DNA from: DASUBN01 sp050261675
GTDB taxonomy: Bacteria > Pseudomonadota > Gammaproteobacteria > Natronospirales > REEB76
Assembly (NCBI GenBank): GCA_050261675.1
Contig: JBLNDO010000055.1
Location: 1-64,000 of the forward strand
Length of the DNA: 64,000 nt
Direction: 5' to 3'
The notes below the pieces were generated by a model. That model saw only the letters and a program-made list of their open reading frames with translations. It did no database searches and was not told the origin of the DNA. Within the stretch, counting starts at the first letter, position 1, and every line of letters begins with the position of its first letter. The position numbers were made by a program, and so were the translations under genes. Shown one piece after another: positions 22,623-31,594 of the stretch.

Positions 22623-24617
22623 ATGGGGCGCCCCGTCCTCGTCTCGTTCTGCTTCACCCTCGCCTTGCTCGGCGCGGCGGGCGCGCGTGCGCAAGGCGCC
22701 ACGGAAGAAGCGGTGCTCACGGAGCAGCGCGCCGAGTTCAAGCTCGCCTGGGCCGCCGCGGAGAAGGGCGACATCCGCACGCTCGCGCCCTACCTCGACA
22801 GCCTCAAGGATTACCCGCTCTACCCTTACCTGCGCTACGCCTACCTGGACGCGACGCTCGACACCGAGCCGGACGGGATGGTGGAGCAGTTCCTGGACGA
22901 GAACGCGGACCTGCCGCTGGCGGACGCGCTGCGCGACGACTGGCTGGTGGCGCTGACCAAGCGCGAGGAATGGTCCAAGGTGCTCGCCTACTCCCGCGAC
23001 GACGGGGCCACGCCGGCCCTGCGCTGCGCCGCGGTGAGCGCGCATTTCCTGAAGCAGGACGAGCCGGACCGCAACCAGTGGAAGGCCGCGGCGCAACGGC
23101 TTTGGCTCACGCCCTCGACGCCGGCGGAGGTGTGCAAGCCCCTGTTCGATTACCTGGAGAGCCAGGGCCTCGTGACCGGCGACATGCGCCGCCGCCGCGT
23201 GGAGCTGGCGCTCCAGGCGAAGGACAGCGCCACGGTGCTGGCGCTGCTGCCCTCGCTGCCGTCGGAGGACCGGGCCTGGGCGCTCGCCTGGACCGCCATG
23301 GCGGCGGACCCCGCCCACGTGCTGGAGGACATCCAGGTGCCGGCGGAGCCGCAGTACCTGGACATGCTCATCGCCGGCGTGCGGCAGGTGGCGCGCACGC
23401 AACCGCTCAAGGCGGCGCACCTGTGGACCGAGCTTTCCCGGCGCTACCGCTTTCCCCACGACGACGCCCGCGACATGCGCACCTTGCTCGCGCTGCAGCA
23501 GGCCTGGCACCTCTTGCCGGAGGCGCGCGCGACCCTGAAGCACCTGCACGAATCCTACGACCCGGAGATCCCGGAGTGGCGCGCGCGGCTCGCGCTGCGC
23601 GCCCAGGACTGGCCGGACCTCTTGCACGCGGTGCAGGCGCTCGGCGCCAACGCCGACAGCCCGGAATGGCGCTACTGGCGCGCCCGCGCCTACGAGGCGC
23701 TGGGACGCAAGAGCGACGCCCGCTGGCTGTATTCGATGCTCGCCAAGACGCCGGACTACTACGGCTTCCTGGCGGCGGACCGCCTGGGCGAGCCTTACCG
23801 CATCGTGCAGCACGCGAGCGAGCCGAAGGAGGACGTGATCCAGGGTCTCGCCGCGCGCCCCGGCTTCGTGCGCGCCCGCGAACTCGTGTACCAGGGCCTC
23901 TATCCGCAGGCGGAGGCGGAATGGAACCTGGCGACCCGCGAGCTCTCGGCGGCGTCGCGCTGCCAGGCGGCGCTCCTGGCGGAACGCTGGGGCTGGCACG
24001 GCCGCGCCATCCCGGTGCTCGCCTCGGGAGGCTGCTGGCAGGACCTCTCGCTCATCTACCCGCTGGCCTTCACCGACACCCTGCAGCCGGCCACCGAGCG
24101 CCTCAACCTGGACCTCTCCTGGGTCTACGGCCTGATCCGCACCGAGAGCGTGTTCCGGCCCAACGCCATTTCGCCCGTGGGCGCCCAGGGGCTGATGCAG
24201 CTGATGCCCGCCACCGGCCGCGACGTGGCGGGACGCCTGGGGCTCCCGGTGGACAAGAAGGGCCTGCTGCTCGACCCGGACACCAACCTGGCGGTGGGCA
24301 GCATGTACCTGCACGAGGTCTTGCAGCACTTCGAGGGCAGCGAGACGCTCGCCACCGCCGCCTACGACGCCGGCACGGTGAAGGTGGAGGACTGGCTGCC
24401 GGAGAGCGGTCTCTTGCCCATGGACGTGTGGGTGGACACCATCCCCTACACCGAGACGCGCAACTACGTGCACCGCGTCATGGGCCACACGGTGATGTTC
24501 GACTGGCGCATCAACGGCAAGCCGCAGCGCCTGAGCTCGCGGCTCGGCGCCGCGGTGGACGGCGGCGGCGAATCCTCGGCCACGGCCGAGGTGACGGTCT
24601 CGCCGGTCGGGCGCTAG
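22623..24617 (+). CDS. slt: Soluble lytic murein transglycosylase (Slt70-like)
   Basis: 664 residues from the ATG at 22623. Signal peptide MGRPVLVSFCFTLALLGAAGARA, then a long superhelical domain, then a GH23 lysozyme-like domain. The catalytic glutamate is E508 in GLIRTESVFRPNAISPVGAQGLMQLMPATG. The usual AAYNAG loop reads AAYDAG (D582) here, and PYTETRNYVHRVM closes the domain. Cleaves peptidoglycan with formation of 1,6-anhydromuropeptides in the periplasm. Divergent from the dehydrogenase operon. Same length class as E. coli Slt. Confidence 0.93.
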   Translation: MGRPVLVSFCFTLALLGAAGARAQGATEEAVLTEQRAEFKLAWAAAEKGDIRTLAPYLDSLKDYPLYPYLRYAYLDATLDTEPDGMVEQFLDENADLPLADALRDDWLVALTKREEWSKVLAYSRDDGATPALRCAAVSAHFLKQDEPDRNQWKAAAQRLWLTPSTPAEVCKPLFDYLESQGLVTGDMRRRRVELALQAKDSATVLALLPSLPSEDRAWALAWTAMAADPAHVLEDIQVPAEPQYLDMLIAGVRQVARTQPLKAAHLWTELSRRYRFPHDDARDMRTLLALQQAWHLLPEARATLKHLHESYDPEIPEWRARLALRAQDWPDLLHAVQALGANADSPEWRYWRARAYEALGRKSDARWLYSMLAKTPDYYGFLAADRLGEPYRIVQHASEPKEDVIQGLAARPGFVRARELVYQGLYPQAEAEWNLATRELSAASRCQAALLAERWGWHGRAIPVLASGGCWQDLSLIYPLAFTDTLQPATERLNLDLSWVYGLIRTESVFRPNAISPVGAQGLMQLMPATGRDVAGRLGLPVDKKGLLLDPDTNLAVGSMYLHEVLQHFEGSETLATAAYDAGTVKVEDWLPESGLLPMDVWVDTIPYTETRNYVHRVMGHTVMFDWRINGKPQRLSSRLGAAVDGGGESSATAEVTVSPVGR

Positions 24618-24642
24618 GCGCCTGCCAATACTCGCGCGGGAC

Positions 24643-25050
24643 TCAGCCCGAAGCCGGCGCGGTCCGGATCATCCAGGGCGTGCCGTAGCGGTCCACCAGC
24701 ATGCCGAAGGCCTCGGTGAAGAAGGTCTTCTGCAGGGGCAGGTTGATGCGCCCGCCCTCGGCCAGGGCCTCGTAGACGCGCCGCACCTCGGCGGCGCTGT
24801 CATAGACCAGCGACACGTAGAAGCCCTGCTTCTTCTCGTAGGGCCGGTCCGCCATCCAATCGGAACCGGTGAGGACGCCGCCGTTCACGAGGAGGCTCGC
24901 GAACATGATGCGCTTGCCGCCCTGCGCCGCGCCGGGCGCCTCGGACTCGGAGACGAGCTGCTCCAGCTTGCCACCGAGCACGCGCTCGTAGTGGCGCATG
25001 GCCTCGGCGCAGTGGCCGTCGAAGAACAGGAAGGCAGTGGGCGCGGTCAT
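24643..25050 (-). CDS. PhnB-like VOC/glyoxalase-fold protein
   Basis: 135 residues from the ATG at 25050 (RBS GGGAG); the frame's longer upstream part would overlap the divergent cca promoter. FLFFDGHCAEAMRHYERVLGGK, followed by VLTGSDWM and FGMLVDRYGTPWMI, is the PhnB (3-demethylubiquinone-9 methyltransferase-like, VOC superfamily) pattern. These proteins are small metal-binding or binding-only folds; function unknown. Convergent with slt. Confidence 0.88.
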   Translation of the reverse strand: MTAPTAFLFFDGHCAEAMRHYERVLGGKLEQLVSESEAPGAAQGGKRIMFASLLVNGGVLTGSDWMADRPYEKKQGFYVSLVYDSAAEVRRVYEALAEGGRINLPLQKTFFTEAFGMLVDRYGTPWMIRTAPASG

Positions 25051-25103
25051 GGGCGTCTCCCGTGACGGGTCCGTAAGTATGGCACCGCTGATAATATGGC
25101 GGC

Positions 25104-26327
25104 ATGAAGACCTATCTCGTGGGCGGCGCGGTGCGCGACCAACTGCTCGGCCTGCCCGTGAAGGAAAAGGACTGGGTGGTGGTGGGCGCCACGCCACAGG
25201 AACTCCTGGACCAGGGATACAAGTCCGTGGGCAAGGACTTCCCGGTGTTCCTGCACCCGCAGACCCAGGAGGAATACGCGCTCGCCCGCACCGAACGCAA
25301 GACCGGCAAGGGCTACCACGGCTTCGAGTTCTTCGCGGCGCCGGGCGTGACGCTGGAGGAGGATCTCAGGCGCCGCGACCTCACCGTCAACGCCCTGGCC
25401 CAGGGTCCGGACGGGAGGCTCATCGATCCCTACGGCGGCGAGAAGGATCTAAGGGCGCGGATCCTGCGCCACGTTTCGCCGGCGTTCGCGGAAGACCCGG
25501 TGCGGGTCCTGCGCGCCGCGCGCTTCGCCGCCCGCTTCGCACCGCTCGGCTTCAAGATGGCCGGCGAGACCCTCGCGCTCATGGGCGGCATGGTGGAGAG
25601 CGGCGAGGTGGACCATCTGGTGCCGGAGCGCGTCTGGCAGGAGACCCTGAAGGCCCTCGGCAGCGAGCGGCCGTCGGTGTATTTCGAGGTGCTCAAGGAA
25701 TGCGGCGCGCTCGCGAAGGTGTTCCCGGAGCTCAACCGGCTCTGGGGCGTGCCCCAGCCCGCCAAGTGGCACCCGGAGATCGACACGGGCGTGCACGTGA
25801 TGATGGTGCTGGACCAGGCGGCCCGGCTCACGCCGGACCTCAGCGTGCGCTTCGCGGCGCTCACCCACGACCTCGGCAAGGGCACGACGCCCAAGGACAT
25901 CCTGCCCCACCACTACGGCCACGAGGAGCGCAGCCGCAAGCTGGCGGAGGCGCTCTGCGAGCGCCTGAAGGCGCCGCGGGAATTCAGGGAGCTCGCGGGC
26001 ATCGTGGCGGAGTTCCACGGCCTGGTGCACAAGGCGGAGGAGATCCGCGCCGACACGCTGCTGAAGCTCTTGGAGCGGGTGGACGCCTTCCGCCGGCCGG
26101 AGCGTTTCGAGCTGTTTCTCCTGGCCTGCGAGGCGGACCACCGGGGCCGCACCGGCCTCGAGTCAACCCCCTTCCCCCAGGCTAACTACATCCGCCGCGC
26201 CTTCACCGCGGCGCGGGCCGTGACCACGGAATCGCTGGACACCACGAAGCTCAAGGGCGCGGAGATCGGGGAAGCCTTGCGGAAAAAACGCCTGGACGCG
26301 GTACATACCGCGACGGGCCGCAACTAA
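25104..26327 (+). CDS. cca: Multifunctional CCA tRNA nucleotidyltransferase with HD domain
   Basis: 407 residues. Begins MKTYLVGGAVRDQLLGLPVKEKDWVVVGATPQELL, the class II nucleotidyltransferase head. It continues with RRDLTVNALA, DPYGGEKDLRARILRHVSPAFAEDPVRVLRAARFAARF and the WQETLKAL tail. The C-terminal HD phosphohydrolase domain carries HPEIDTGVH and LTHDLGKG. Adds or repairs the 3' CCA of tRNAs. The HD-bearing form is typical of beta/gammaproteobacteria. Close match in length to E. coli Cca (412). Confidence 0.96.
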   Translation: MKTYLVGGAVRDQLLGLPVKEKDWVVVGATPQELLDQGYKSVGKDFPVFLHPQTQEEYALARTERKTGKGYHGFEFFAAPGVTLEEDLRRRDLTVNALAQGPDGRLIDPYGGEKDLRARILRHVSPAFAEDPVRVLRAARFAARFAPLGFKMAGETLALMGGMVESGEVDHLVPERVWQETLKALGSERPSVYFEVLKECGALAKVFPELNRLWGVPQPAKWHPEIDTGVHVMMVLDQAARLTPDLSVRFAALTHDLGKGTTPKDILPHHYGHEERSRKLAEALCERLKAPREFRELAGIVAEFHGLVHKAEEIRADTLLKLLERVDAFRRPERFELFLLACEADHRGRTGLESTPFPQANYIRRAFTAARAVTTESLDTTKLKGAEIGEALRKKRLDAVHTATGRN

Positions 26328-26521
26328 ACCACTTCAAAAGCTGCTGCGCTTGGCATAGCTTCGTCTGTAGCAGGATGCGTACGTGCCGCGAAGCACAGGG
26401 ATGTGCGAGAGCGGTGAGCGGTCCCACGAACCATCCCTGGTGGATCGCCAGCCTCGCCTTCCCTGGCGAGCCGTTCGCCGCATGCGACGAACCTACGCTC
26501 GCGACGCTTTTGAAGCGGTTT
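26327..26521. repeat. Intergenic element bounded by inverted repeats
   Basis: AAACCACTTCAAAAGC just after cca and GCTTTTGAAGCGGTTT at 26506-26521 pair over 16 bp with one mismatch. The enclosed ~160 bp is rich in small hairpins (GCACAGGGATGTGC; CCATCCCTGG). Looks like a mobile or structured intergenic repeat; no gene inside. Confidence 0.6.
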
Positions 26522-27689
26522 ACAAAGTTCGACTTAAATCCCTAAGAGTGAATCCCCGCAGAATTGGATCCAGGCCCTTCGTGAAGCCGATGGCCTTGAA
26601 GCGCTCGCCCATTTCCTCGGGTAGCGTCAGGAGCTTCACCTGCCGCACCGCCTCGGGGCCTTCGTTGATGGCCGCTTCGCCGATGCCGAGTGCGAGCAGG
26701 AAATGGGCCTGGGTGCTGTAGCCCGCGAGCTCGAGTTTTTCCACCACGGCCGCTTCCGCCACGGCGGAGAAATCCACGTAAGCGGTCATGTCCTGCAAGC
26801 CCACGTACAGGAACGGATCGCCGTGGGCGCGGTGGCGGTAATGGCACATGAGCGTGCCCATGGAGCGCTCCCGGTGGTAATAGGCGGCGCGGGTGTAGCC
26901 GTAATCCAGGAACAGGAGCGCGCCGCGCTTCAGCACCCCGGCGAGGCTCGCGATGAGGGGAGCCAGCGTCGGGCAGTATTCGGAGACGTAGCCTTCCGCG
27001 AGGGACACGTCCAGACCAGCGTCCAGGGCCTCCAGCGCCTCGGCGAGCTCGTCGGCGGGCTCTGTCAGCTCCCAGCGGAATCCCTCGCCCTCCGCGGCCA
27101 CGGAGAATTCCTGAAAGCCCTGCGCGGACCTGCGGAAGCGCACCACCGGCAGGGCGTCCAGGACCTCGTTGCCCAGGATCACGCCGGTGAATTCCTTCGG
27201 CAGGGTGTCGAGCCAACGGACCCGGGCGGCGAGCTTGGGCGCCCGCTTTTCGATGGTCGCGCGCTGGCGCTGGCGCAAATCGGCGCTCACTTCCATGATG
27301 AGGTAGGCGCGGGGCAGTTTCTCCAGGCGCTCCATTTCGAGCAAGACGTCCGCCGCCATGACGCCGGAACCGGCACCCAGCTCCAGGATGGAGCCGCCAC
27401 CGAGTTCTTCCAGCACCTCGGCGCACTGGCGGGCGACGCAGTGGGAGAACAAGGGCGAGATCTCCGGCGCCGTGACGAAGTCGCCGGCGGCGCCGAACTT
27501 GCGGGCGCCGGCGCTGTAGTAACCCAAGCCCGGGGCGTAGAGCGCGAGCTCCATGAAGCGCAGGAAGGGGATGCGCCCGCCGACGCGCTCGATGGCCGCG
27601 CGGATGAGCGCGCTCACCCGCTTGCTGTGGGCCAGGGCTTCGGCGGACGGTGGCGGCAGTTCCGCGAGAGACTGGGTGATGGTCGACAC
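26520..27689 (-). CDS. MidA/NDUFAF7-family SAM-dependent protein arginine methyltransferase
   Basis: About 389 residues if the GTG at 27689 is the start (VSTITQSLAELPPP). The family signatures IPFLRFMELALYAPGLGYYSAGARKFGAAGDFVTAPEISPLF and SILELGAGSGVMAADVL (SAM motif I) are plain, as are VILGNEVLDALPV and the LLFLDYGYTRAAYYH stretch. Mitochondrial NDUFAF7 methylates a complex I subunit; the bacterial role is unclear. The start is a choice: an in-frame ATG at 27737 would overlap the divergent reductase start. Confidence 0.88.
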   Translation of the reverse strand: MSTITQSLAELPPPSAEALAHSKRVSALIRAAIERVGGRIPFLRFMELALYAPGLGYYSAGARKFGAAGDFVTAPEISPLFSHCVARQCAEVLEELGGGSILELGAGSGVMAADVLLEMERLEKLPRAYLIMEVSADLRQRQRATIEKRAPKLAARVRWLDTLPKEFTGVILGNEVLDALPVVRFRRSAQGFQEFSVAAEGEGFRWELTEPADELAEALEALDAGLDVSLAEGYVSEYCPTLAPLIASLAGVLKRGALLFLDYGYTRAAYYHRERSMGTLMCHYRHRAHGDPFLYVGLQDMTAYVDFSAVAEAAVVEKLELAGYSTQAHFLLALGIGEAAINEGPEAVRQVKLLTLPEEMGERFKAIGFTKGLDPILRGFTLRDLSRTL

Positions 27690-27735
27690 GGATTTCTGCT
27701 CTAATGATGCGGGGTCAGGCCTCGGAATCGCCCGC

Positions 27736-28485
27736 ATGAAGGATAAACCAAAGCTCGCCGGCCGGACCGCGCTCGTCACGGGCGCGGCGAAGCGCCTGGG
27801 CGCGGCCATCGCCCGGACGCTGCACGCCGAGGGCATGAACCTGCTCTTGCACTACAACAAGTCGGAAGCCGAGGCCCTGGCGCTCGCCGACGAACTGAAC
27901 AAGGCGCGGCCGGACTCCGCCGCCATCGCCCAGGCCGACCTCGCCAACACCCAGGGGCTGGAGTCCCTGGTGAAGGCGGCGCTGCAGTGGGACAGCCTGG
28001 ACGTGCTCGTGAACAACGCCTCCAGCTTCAAGCCGACGCCCGTGGGCGCGGTGGGGGAGGACGACTGGGACGAGCTCATGGCGAGCAACCTGAAAGCGCC
28101 GTTCTTCCTCGCCCAGGCGGCGGCGGTGCACCTCAAGAAAAACAACGGCTGCATCGTGAACCTGGTGGACATCCACGCCTGGCGCCCGCTCAAGGAGCAC
28201 ACGGTGTACAGCGCCGCGAAGGCGGGCCTGGTGATGCTGACGCTCTCGCTGGCGCGGGAGCTCGGGCCCGAGGTGCGCGTGAACGGCGTGGCGCCGGGCC
28301 CGGTGCTCTGGCCGGACAAGCCCATGGACGCGGCCCTCAAGAAATCCATCCTCGAGGCCACGGCGCTGAAGCGCAAGGGCTCGCCGGAGGACGTGGCCGG
28401 GGCGGTGCTCTACCTGGTGCGCGACGCGGATTATGTGACGGGACAGATCATCGCGGTGGACGGCGGGCGGAGCATCGGCTGGTGA
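27736..28485 (+). CDS. Pteridine reductase (SDR family, FolM/PTR1-like)
   Basis: 249 residues. Classic SDR: TGAAKRLGAAIARTLH nucleotide motif, NNASSF, and the active-site Tyr/Lys in YSAAKAG. The TGAxxRxG form and HYNKSEAEAL favour the pteridine reductase branch, which uses NADPH to reduce pterins or folates. Genomic position is close to folK/folB and cca as in related bacteria, supporting a folate or pterin role. Overlaps the next gene by 4 bp (GTGA), so coupled in translation. Divergent from the MidA gene. Confidence 0.88.
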   Translation: MKDKPKLAGRTALVTGAAKRLGAAIARTLHAEGMNLLLHYNKSEAEALALADELNKARPDSAAIAQADLANTQGLESLVKAALQWDSLDVLVNNASSFKPTPVGAVGEDDWDELMASNLKAPFFLAQAAAVHLKKNNGCIVNLVDIHAWRPLKEHTVYSAAKAGLVMLTLSLARELGPEVRVNGVAPGPVLWPDKPMDAALKKSILEATALKRKGSPEDVAGAVLYLVRDADYVTGQIIAVDGGRSIGW

Positions 28486-29276
28486 GTAAAGCACGTCCTT
28501 CCACACCGGCCACCGTGCTGGTGATCCTCGCGCACCACGACGACGAATTCTTCATGGCGGGCGTGTTGCAGACCCTGGTCGCGGCCGGCGAACAGCTACG
28601 CGTCGCCTACCTCACCCACGGCAGCGCCTACGGTGCCAGCAGCGAGTCGCGCATCAACGAGAGCAACGAGGTGTTGACGCGGCTCGGGATCCCGCCGGAA
28701 AGGGTGAGCCAGCTGGGCGTCGAGCATGACATCTTCGACAGCCATCTGCGCCTCAGGCTCGAGGACGCGGCCAGCGCGCTCGCGGCACTTGCGGCGGACG
28801 AGCCCGTGAAGGCGGTGTACGTGCCCGCCTGGGAAGGCGGCCACCCGGATCACGATTGCGCGCACGTGCTCGGCGTGCAGCTTGCGCGCGGCCTCGCGGG
28901 CCGACCGCCGGTGGAAGAAGTTTCGGGCTACAACGGTTGCGGGGCGCCCGGACCCTTGTTCCGTGTGATGCGATTCATCCCGGCGGACACACCGGTACGG
29001 CGCTGGCCCCTCAGCTTCGCGAAGCGCCTCGCCCTGCTGCGCTTCATCGGCCTCTACCGTTCGCAGCGGCGCACCTTCCTCGGACTCCTGCCCGGCATCC
29101 TCGGGCAGCTGTTCGTCACGGGCGCCTTCGAGTCGCGCCCGGTGCCCGCCTTCGACTATGGCCGACCACCGCACTCCGGACAGCTGTTATACGAGAAGCG
29201 CTTTGGCCTGAGGTTCGAGGACCTCAGCCGTTCACTCCGCGACCTGGAGCGCGCGGCCGCGCTCGCCCCGCACTGA
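28482..29276 (+). CDS. PIG-L/LmbE-family deacetylase
   Basis: About 264 residues starting at a GTG that overlaps the previous stop. ILAHHDDEFF and GGHPDHDCAH are the zinc-binding motifs of LmbE/PIG-L N-acetyl-sugar deacetylases. The usual AHPDDE here reads AHHDDE. The C-terminal half carries a conserved RFIGLYRSQRRTFLGLLPG stretch. Likely removes an N-acetyl group from an amino-sugar in a glycoconjugate precursor. First gene of the glycan island in this direction, coupled to the pteridine reductase by overlap. Confidence 0.85.
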   Translation: MSKARPSTPATVLVILAHHDDEFFMAGVLQTLVAAGEQLRVAYLTHGSAYGASSESRINESNEVLTRLGIPPERVSQLGVEHDIFDSHLRLRLEDAASALAALAADEPVKAVYVPAWEGGHPDHDCAHVLGVQLARGLAGRPPVEEVSGYNGCGAPGPLFRVMRFIPADTPVRRWPLSFAKRLALLRFIGLYRSQRRTFLGLLPGILGQLFVTGAFESRPVPAFDYGRPPHSGQLLYEKRFGLRFEDLSRSLRDLERAAALAPH

Positions 29277-29289
29277 GGTTGGCCGACTG

Positions 29290-30141
29290 ATGCCCGAATT
29301 CAGCCTGCGCCCGGTCACCAGCGACGACGCCGCGCTCGCGAAGTTGGCGGAGCTGTTCGGCGCCACTTGGTCGGACCAACCCCACCTCGACCTCGCCTAT
29401 CTGCGCTGGTTGTACCGCGACAATCCACGCGGCCCGGTCATCGGCTTCAACGCCTGGGTGGGCGGCAACGTGGCGGGGCACTACGCGGTGATCCCGATTC
29501 TCGCCCTCCACGAGGGCGAAACGCGCCACGCCGCCCTTTCCCTCAATACGGCGGTACACCCCGAACACCAAGGCAAAGGTTTGTTCACACGTCTCGCTGC
29601 GGACACGTATGCGCTCGCCGCGCGTCAGGGTGTGCACCACGTTGTCGGCGTAGCCAACGCCAACAGCAGCCATGGCTTCACCCAGAAGCTCGGTTTTCAG
29701 CTGATCAGCCCGCTCAAGGCGCGCTTCGTGAGCACCCCGCCGCGTGAGCCGGCGGCAACAGCCGCCTGGGAACAGGCGTGGAGCCCCGAAGTCTACCGTT
29801 GGCGCCTCGCCCGCCCGCATGCTCGCTATCGCTGGAGTCGCCTGCATGGGTCGCTTTGTTGGTGGTCGGCCACCCACGTGCACGGCATCCAGGCGCTGAT
29901 GCAATACGGTGTGTCTCCCCCGTACGACGAACTGCTCCGCGCCGGCGTGCCCCGCGGTGGATGGAATCCACTCAGGATGTGGATAGGATTGGAACCGGAA
30001 CACGAGCCCCGCGGCTTCGACCTGCCGGCCGCATTGCGACGTTCGCCCCTCAACCTGATTTTCAAGCCGCTGCAGGGCGGCGCGGCCATGCCCGATCCAC
30101 GCCACGTGCGCTTCTCGCTGGCGGACTTCGACGCCTACTGA
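29290..30141 (+). CDS. GNAT-family N-acetyltransferase
   Basis: 283 residues. The acetyl-CoA binding strand-turn is visible: LNTAVHPEHQGKGLFTRLAADTYALAARQGV (QGKG instead of the Q/RxxGxG/A form), followed by FTQKLGFQ. The second half is an unrelated region rich in Arg and Trp (PLRMWIGLEP). Probably acetylates a sugar amine for the surface glycan, in place of or alongside the PIG-L product. Starts 13 bp after the deacetylase; likely one operon. Confidence 0.8.
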   Translation: MPEFSLRPVTSDDAALAKLAELFGATWSDQPHLDLAYLRWLYRDNPRGPVIGFNAWVGGNVAGHYAVIPILALHEGETRHAALSLNTAVHPEHQGKGLFTRLAADTYALAARQGVHHVVGVANANSSHGFTQKLGFQLISPLKARFVSTPPREPAATAAWEQAWSPEVYRWRLARPHARYRWSRLHGSLCWWSATHVHGIQALMQYGVSPPYDELLRAGVPRGGWNPLRMWIGLEPEHEPRGFDLPAALRRSPLNLIFKPLQGGAAMPDPRHVRFSLADFDAY

Positions 30142-30171
30142 ATCCTCAACGCGCGTCCCTCGCGGGCGTTT

Positions 30172-30180
30172 TGGTAGACT
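30172..30180 (+). promoter_or_regulatory. Possible internal promoter of the GT2 gene
   Basis: TGGTAGACT followed by GG, ~50 nt before the GT2 ATG; same string as upstream of the desaturase and the 688-residue gene. Confidence 0.35.
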
Positions 30181-30229
30181 GGGTGCCGCATCCGGGGCGC
30201 CATCCAGAAGGAATCCAGGGAATATCGGC

Positions 30230-31186
30230 ATGGCAGAGACTCGCATCGCGGTGGTCATCCCCTGCTATAAAGTAAAGGCAAAGGTGAGCCAGGTGATCGC
30301 CGGCATCGGCCCGGAGGTCGCTTGGATTCTCTGCGTTGACGACGCCTGCCCCGAAAAGAGCGGCGACTACATCCGCGATAGCGTGCGCGATCCACGCGTC
30401 TCCGTCATCCGTCTCACCGAAAACCAAGGCGTGGGCGGTGCCACCTGCGCCGGCTACCGCGCGGCGCTTGAGAAGCACGCCGATGTGGTGGTGAAGCTCG
30501 ATGGCGACGGTCAGATGGACCCGAAACTCATCCCAACCCTGGTAAAGCCGATTGCAGCAGGCGCAGCCGACTATGCCAAGGGCAACCGTTTCTACAACAT
30601 GGAAGACGTGGCGGCCATGCCGCTGCTCCGGCTCCTGGGCAACGCCTTCCTGTCCTTCGCTTCCAAGTTCTCCTCCGGTTACTGGTCGGTGGTGGATCCG
30701 ACCAACGGCTACACCGCGGTGCACGGCAAGGTGCTTTCGCTCCTGCCGCTCGACAAGCTCAGCCGTCGCTGGTTCTTCGAAAGCGACATGCTGTTCCGCT
30801 TGAACACCATCGGAGCGGTGATCGCCGACGTACCCATGCGCGCCGTCTACGCCGACGAACGCAGCAATTTCCACGCGTTGACAGTGATCCCGGAGTTCGC
30901 CTGGAAGCACCTGCGCAACTACCTGAAGCGCATCTTCTACAACTACTTTCTGCGCGGCTTCTCCATCGCCTCGGTGGAGCTGCTCGCGGGAATCGCCCTG
31001 CTCACGTTCGGTATCGCCTACGGTGCGGTGGAATGGGAGGCGGCGTTCTCGCGCCAGGCCTATGCATCCGCCGGTACGGTGATGATGGCGGCGCTGCCGG
31101 TGATCCTGGGCTTCCAGCTGCTACTGTCTTTTCTCAACTACGACATACAGGCGGCACCCACCGCGCCGCTCCAAGGCCGCTTATGA
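30230..31186 (+). CDS. GT2 glycosyltransferase (dolichyl/polyprenyl-phosphate sugar synthase type)
   Basis: 318 residues. GT-A fold with AVVIPCYKVKAKV at the start, VKLDGDGQMDPKLIP (the metal-binding DxD) and DPTNGYTAVHGKVLSLLP. Two C-terminal TM helices (about 246-268 and 283-303) anchor it in the inner membrane. Typical of GtrB/ArnC/DPM-like enzymes that load a sugar onto undecaprenyl phosphate. It is followed by a small EamA protein and a large GT-C protein, the three-part arrangement of Gtr-type glycosylation. Sugar unknown. Confidence 0.9.
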   Translation: MAETRIAVVIPCYKVKAKVSQVIAGIGPEVAWILCVDDACPEKSGDYIRDSVRDPRVSVIRLTENQGVGGATCAGYRAALEKHADVVVKLDGDGQMDPKLIPTLVKPIAAGAADYAKGNRFYNMEDVAAMPLLRLLGNAFLSFASKFSSGYWSVVDPTNGYTAVHGKVLSLLPLDKLSRRWFFESDMLFRLNTIGAVIADVPMRAVYADERSNFHALTVIPEFAWKHLRNYLKRIFYNYFLRGFSIASVELLAGIALLTFGIAYGAVEWEAAFSRQAYASAGTVMMAALPVILGFQLLLSFLNYDIQAAPTAPLQGRL

Positions 31187-31211
31187 GCGGCCGTATCAAA
31201 GAGCCCCGCTT

Positions 31212-31565
31212 ATGAGCGCCTACCGTTATCTGATGGTATTCCTGTGCGTGGCGCTCATCTGCGTGGGCCAGGTGCTGTTCAAGTACGCGGCCATGACCGC
31301 CGATAACCGCTACGGCGTGTTGGGCTTGCTGTGGAACAAGTTCCTGATCCTCGCCGGGTTCATCTACGTGGGCGCTACCTTCCTGTGGGTATGGCAGCTC
31401 AAGTTCGTACCCTTGAACCGCGCCTACCCTATCTACGCCGCCGCATTCGTGATCGTGCCGCTCTTGAGCTGGATATTCTTCCGCGAACGCGTCGGCCTCA
31501 CCTATGGGCTGGGCGCAGCACTGATTGTGGCCGGCGTTGTGCTGTGTACGCGTGATCTGGCCTGA
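31212..31565 (+). CDS. Small EamA/SMR-type flippase (ArnE/F- or GtrA-like)
   Basis: 117 residues, four TM helices, MSAYRYLMVFLCVALICVGQVLFKYAAM at the front and NRAYPIYAAAFVIVPLLSWIFFRERV in the middle, the EamA half-domain pattern. Half-sized EamA proteins next to GT2 and GT-C genes flip undecaprenyl-phosphate-linked sugars in ArnE/F- and Gtr-type systems. The upstream junction carries a 12-bp repeat, CGCTTATGAGCG, at the end of the GT2 gene and again at this start. Inferred from context. Confidence 0.85.
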   Translation: MSAYRYLMVFLCVALICVGQVLFKYAAMTADNRYGVLGLLWNKFLILAGFIYVGATFLWVWQLKFVPLNRAYPIYAAAFVIVPLLSWIFFRERVGLTYGLGAALIVAGVVLCTRDLA

Positions 31566-31594
31566 ACCCCGACACACTCCGTCCTAAACACCGT

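Noticed and set aside
31179..31217. CGCTTATGAGCG duplication as an insertion-site duplication
   Set aside because: Both copies are the stop/start junctions of adjacent genes. A 12-bp repeat 27 bp apart could be a local slip, and no element lies between.
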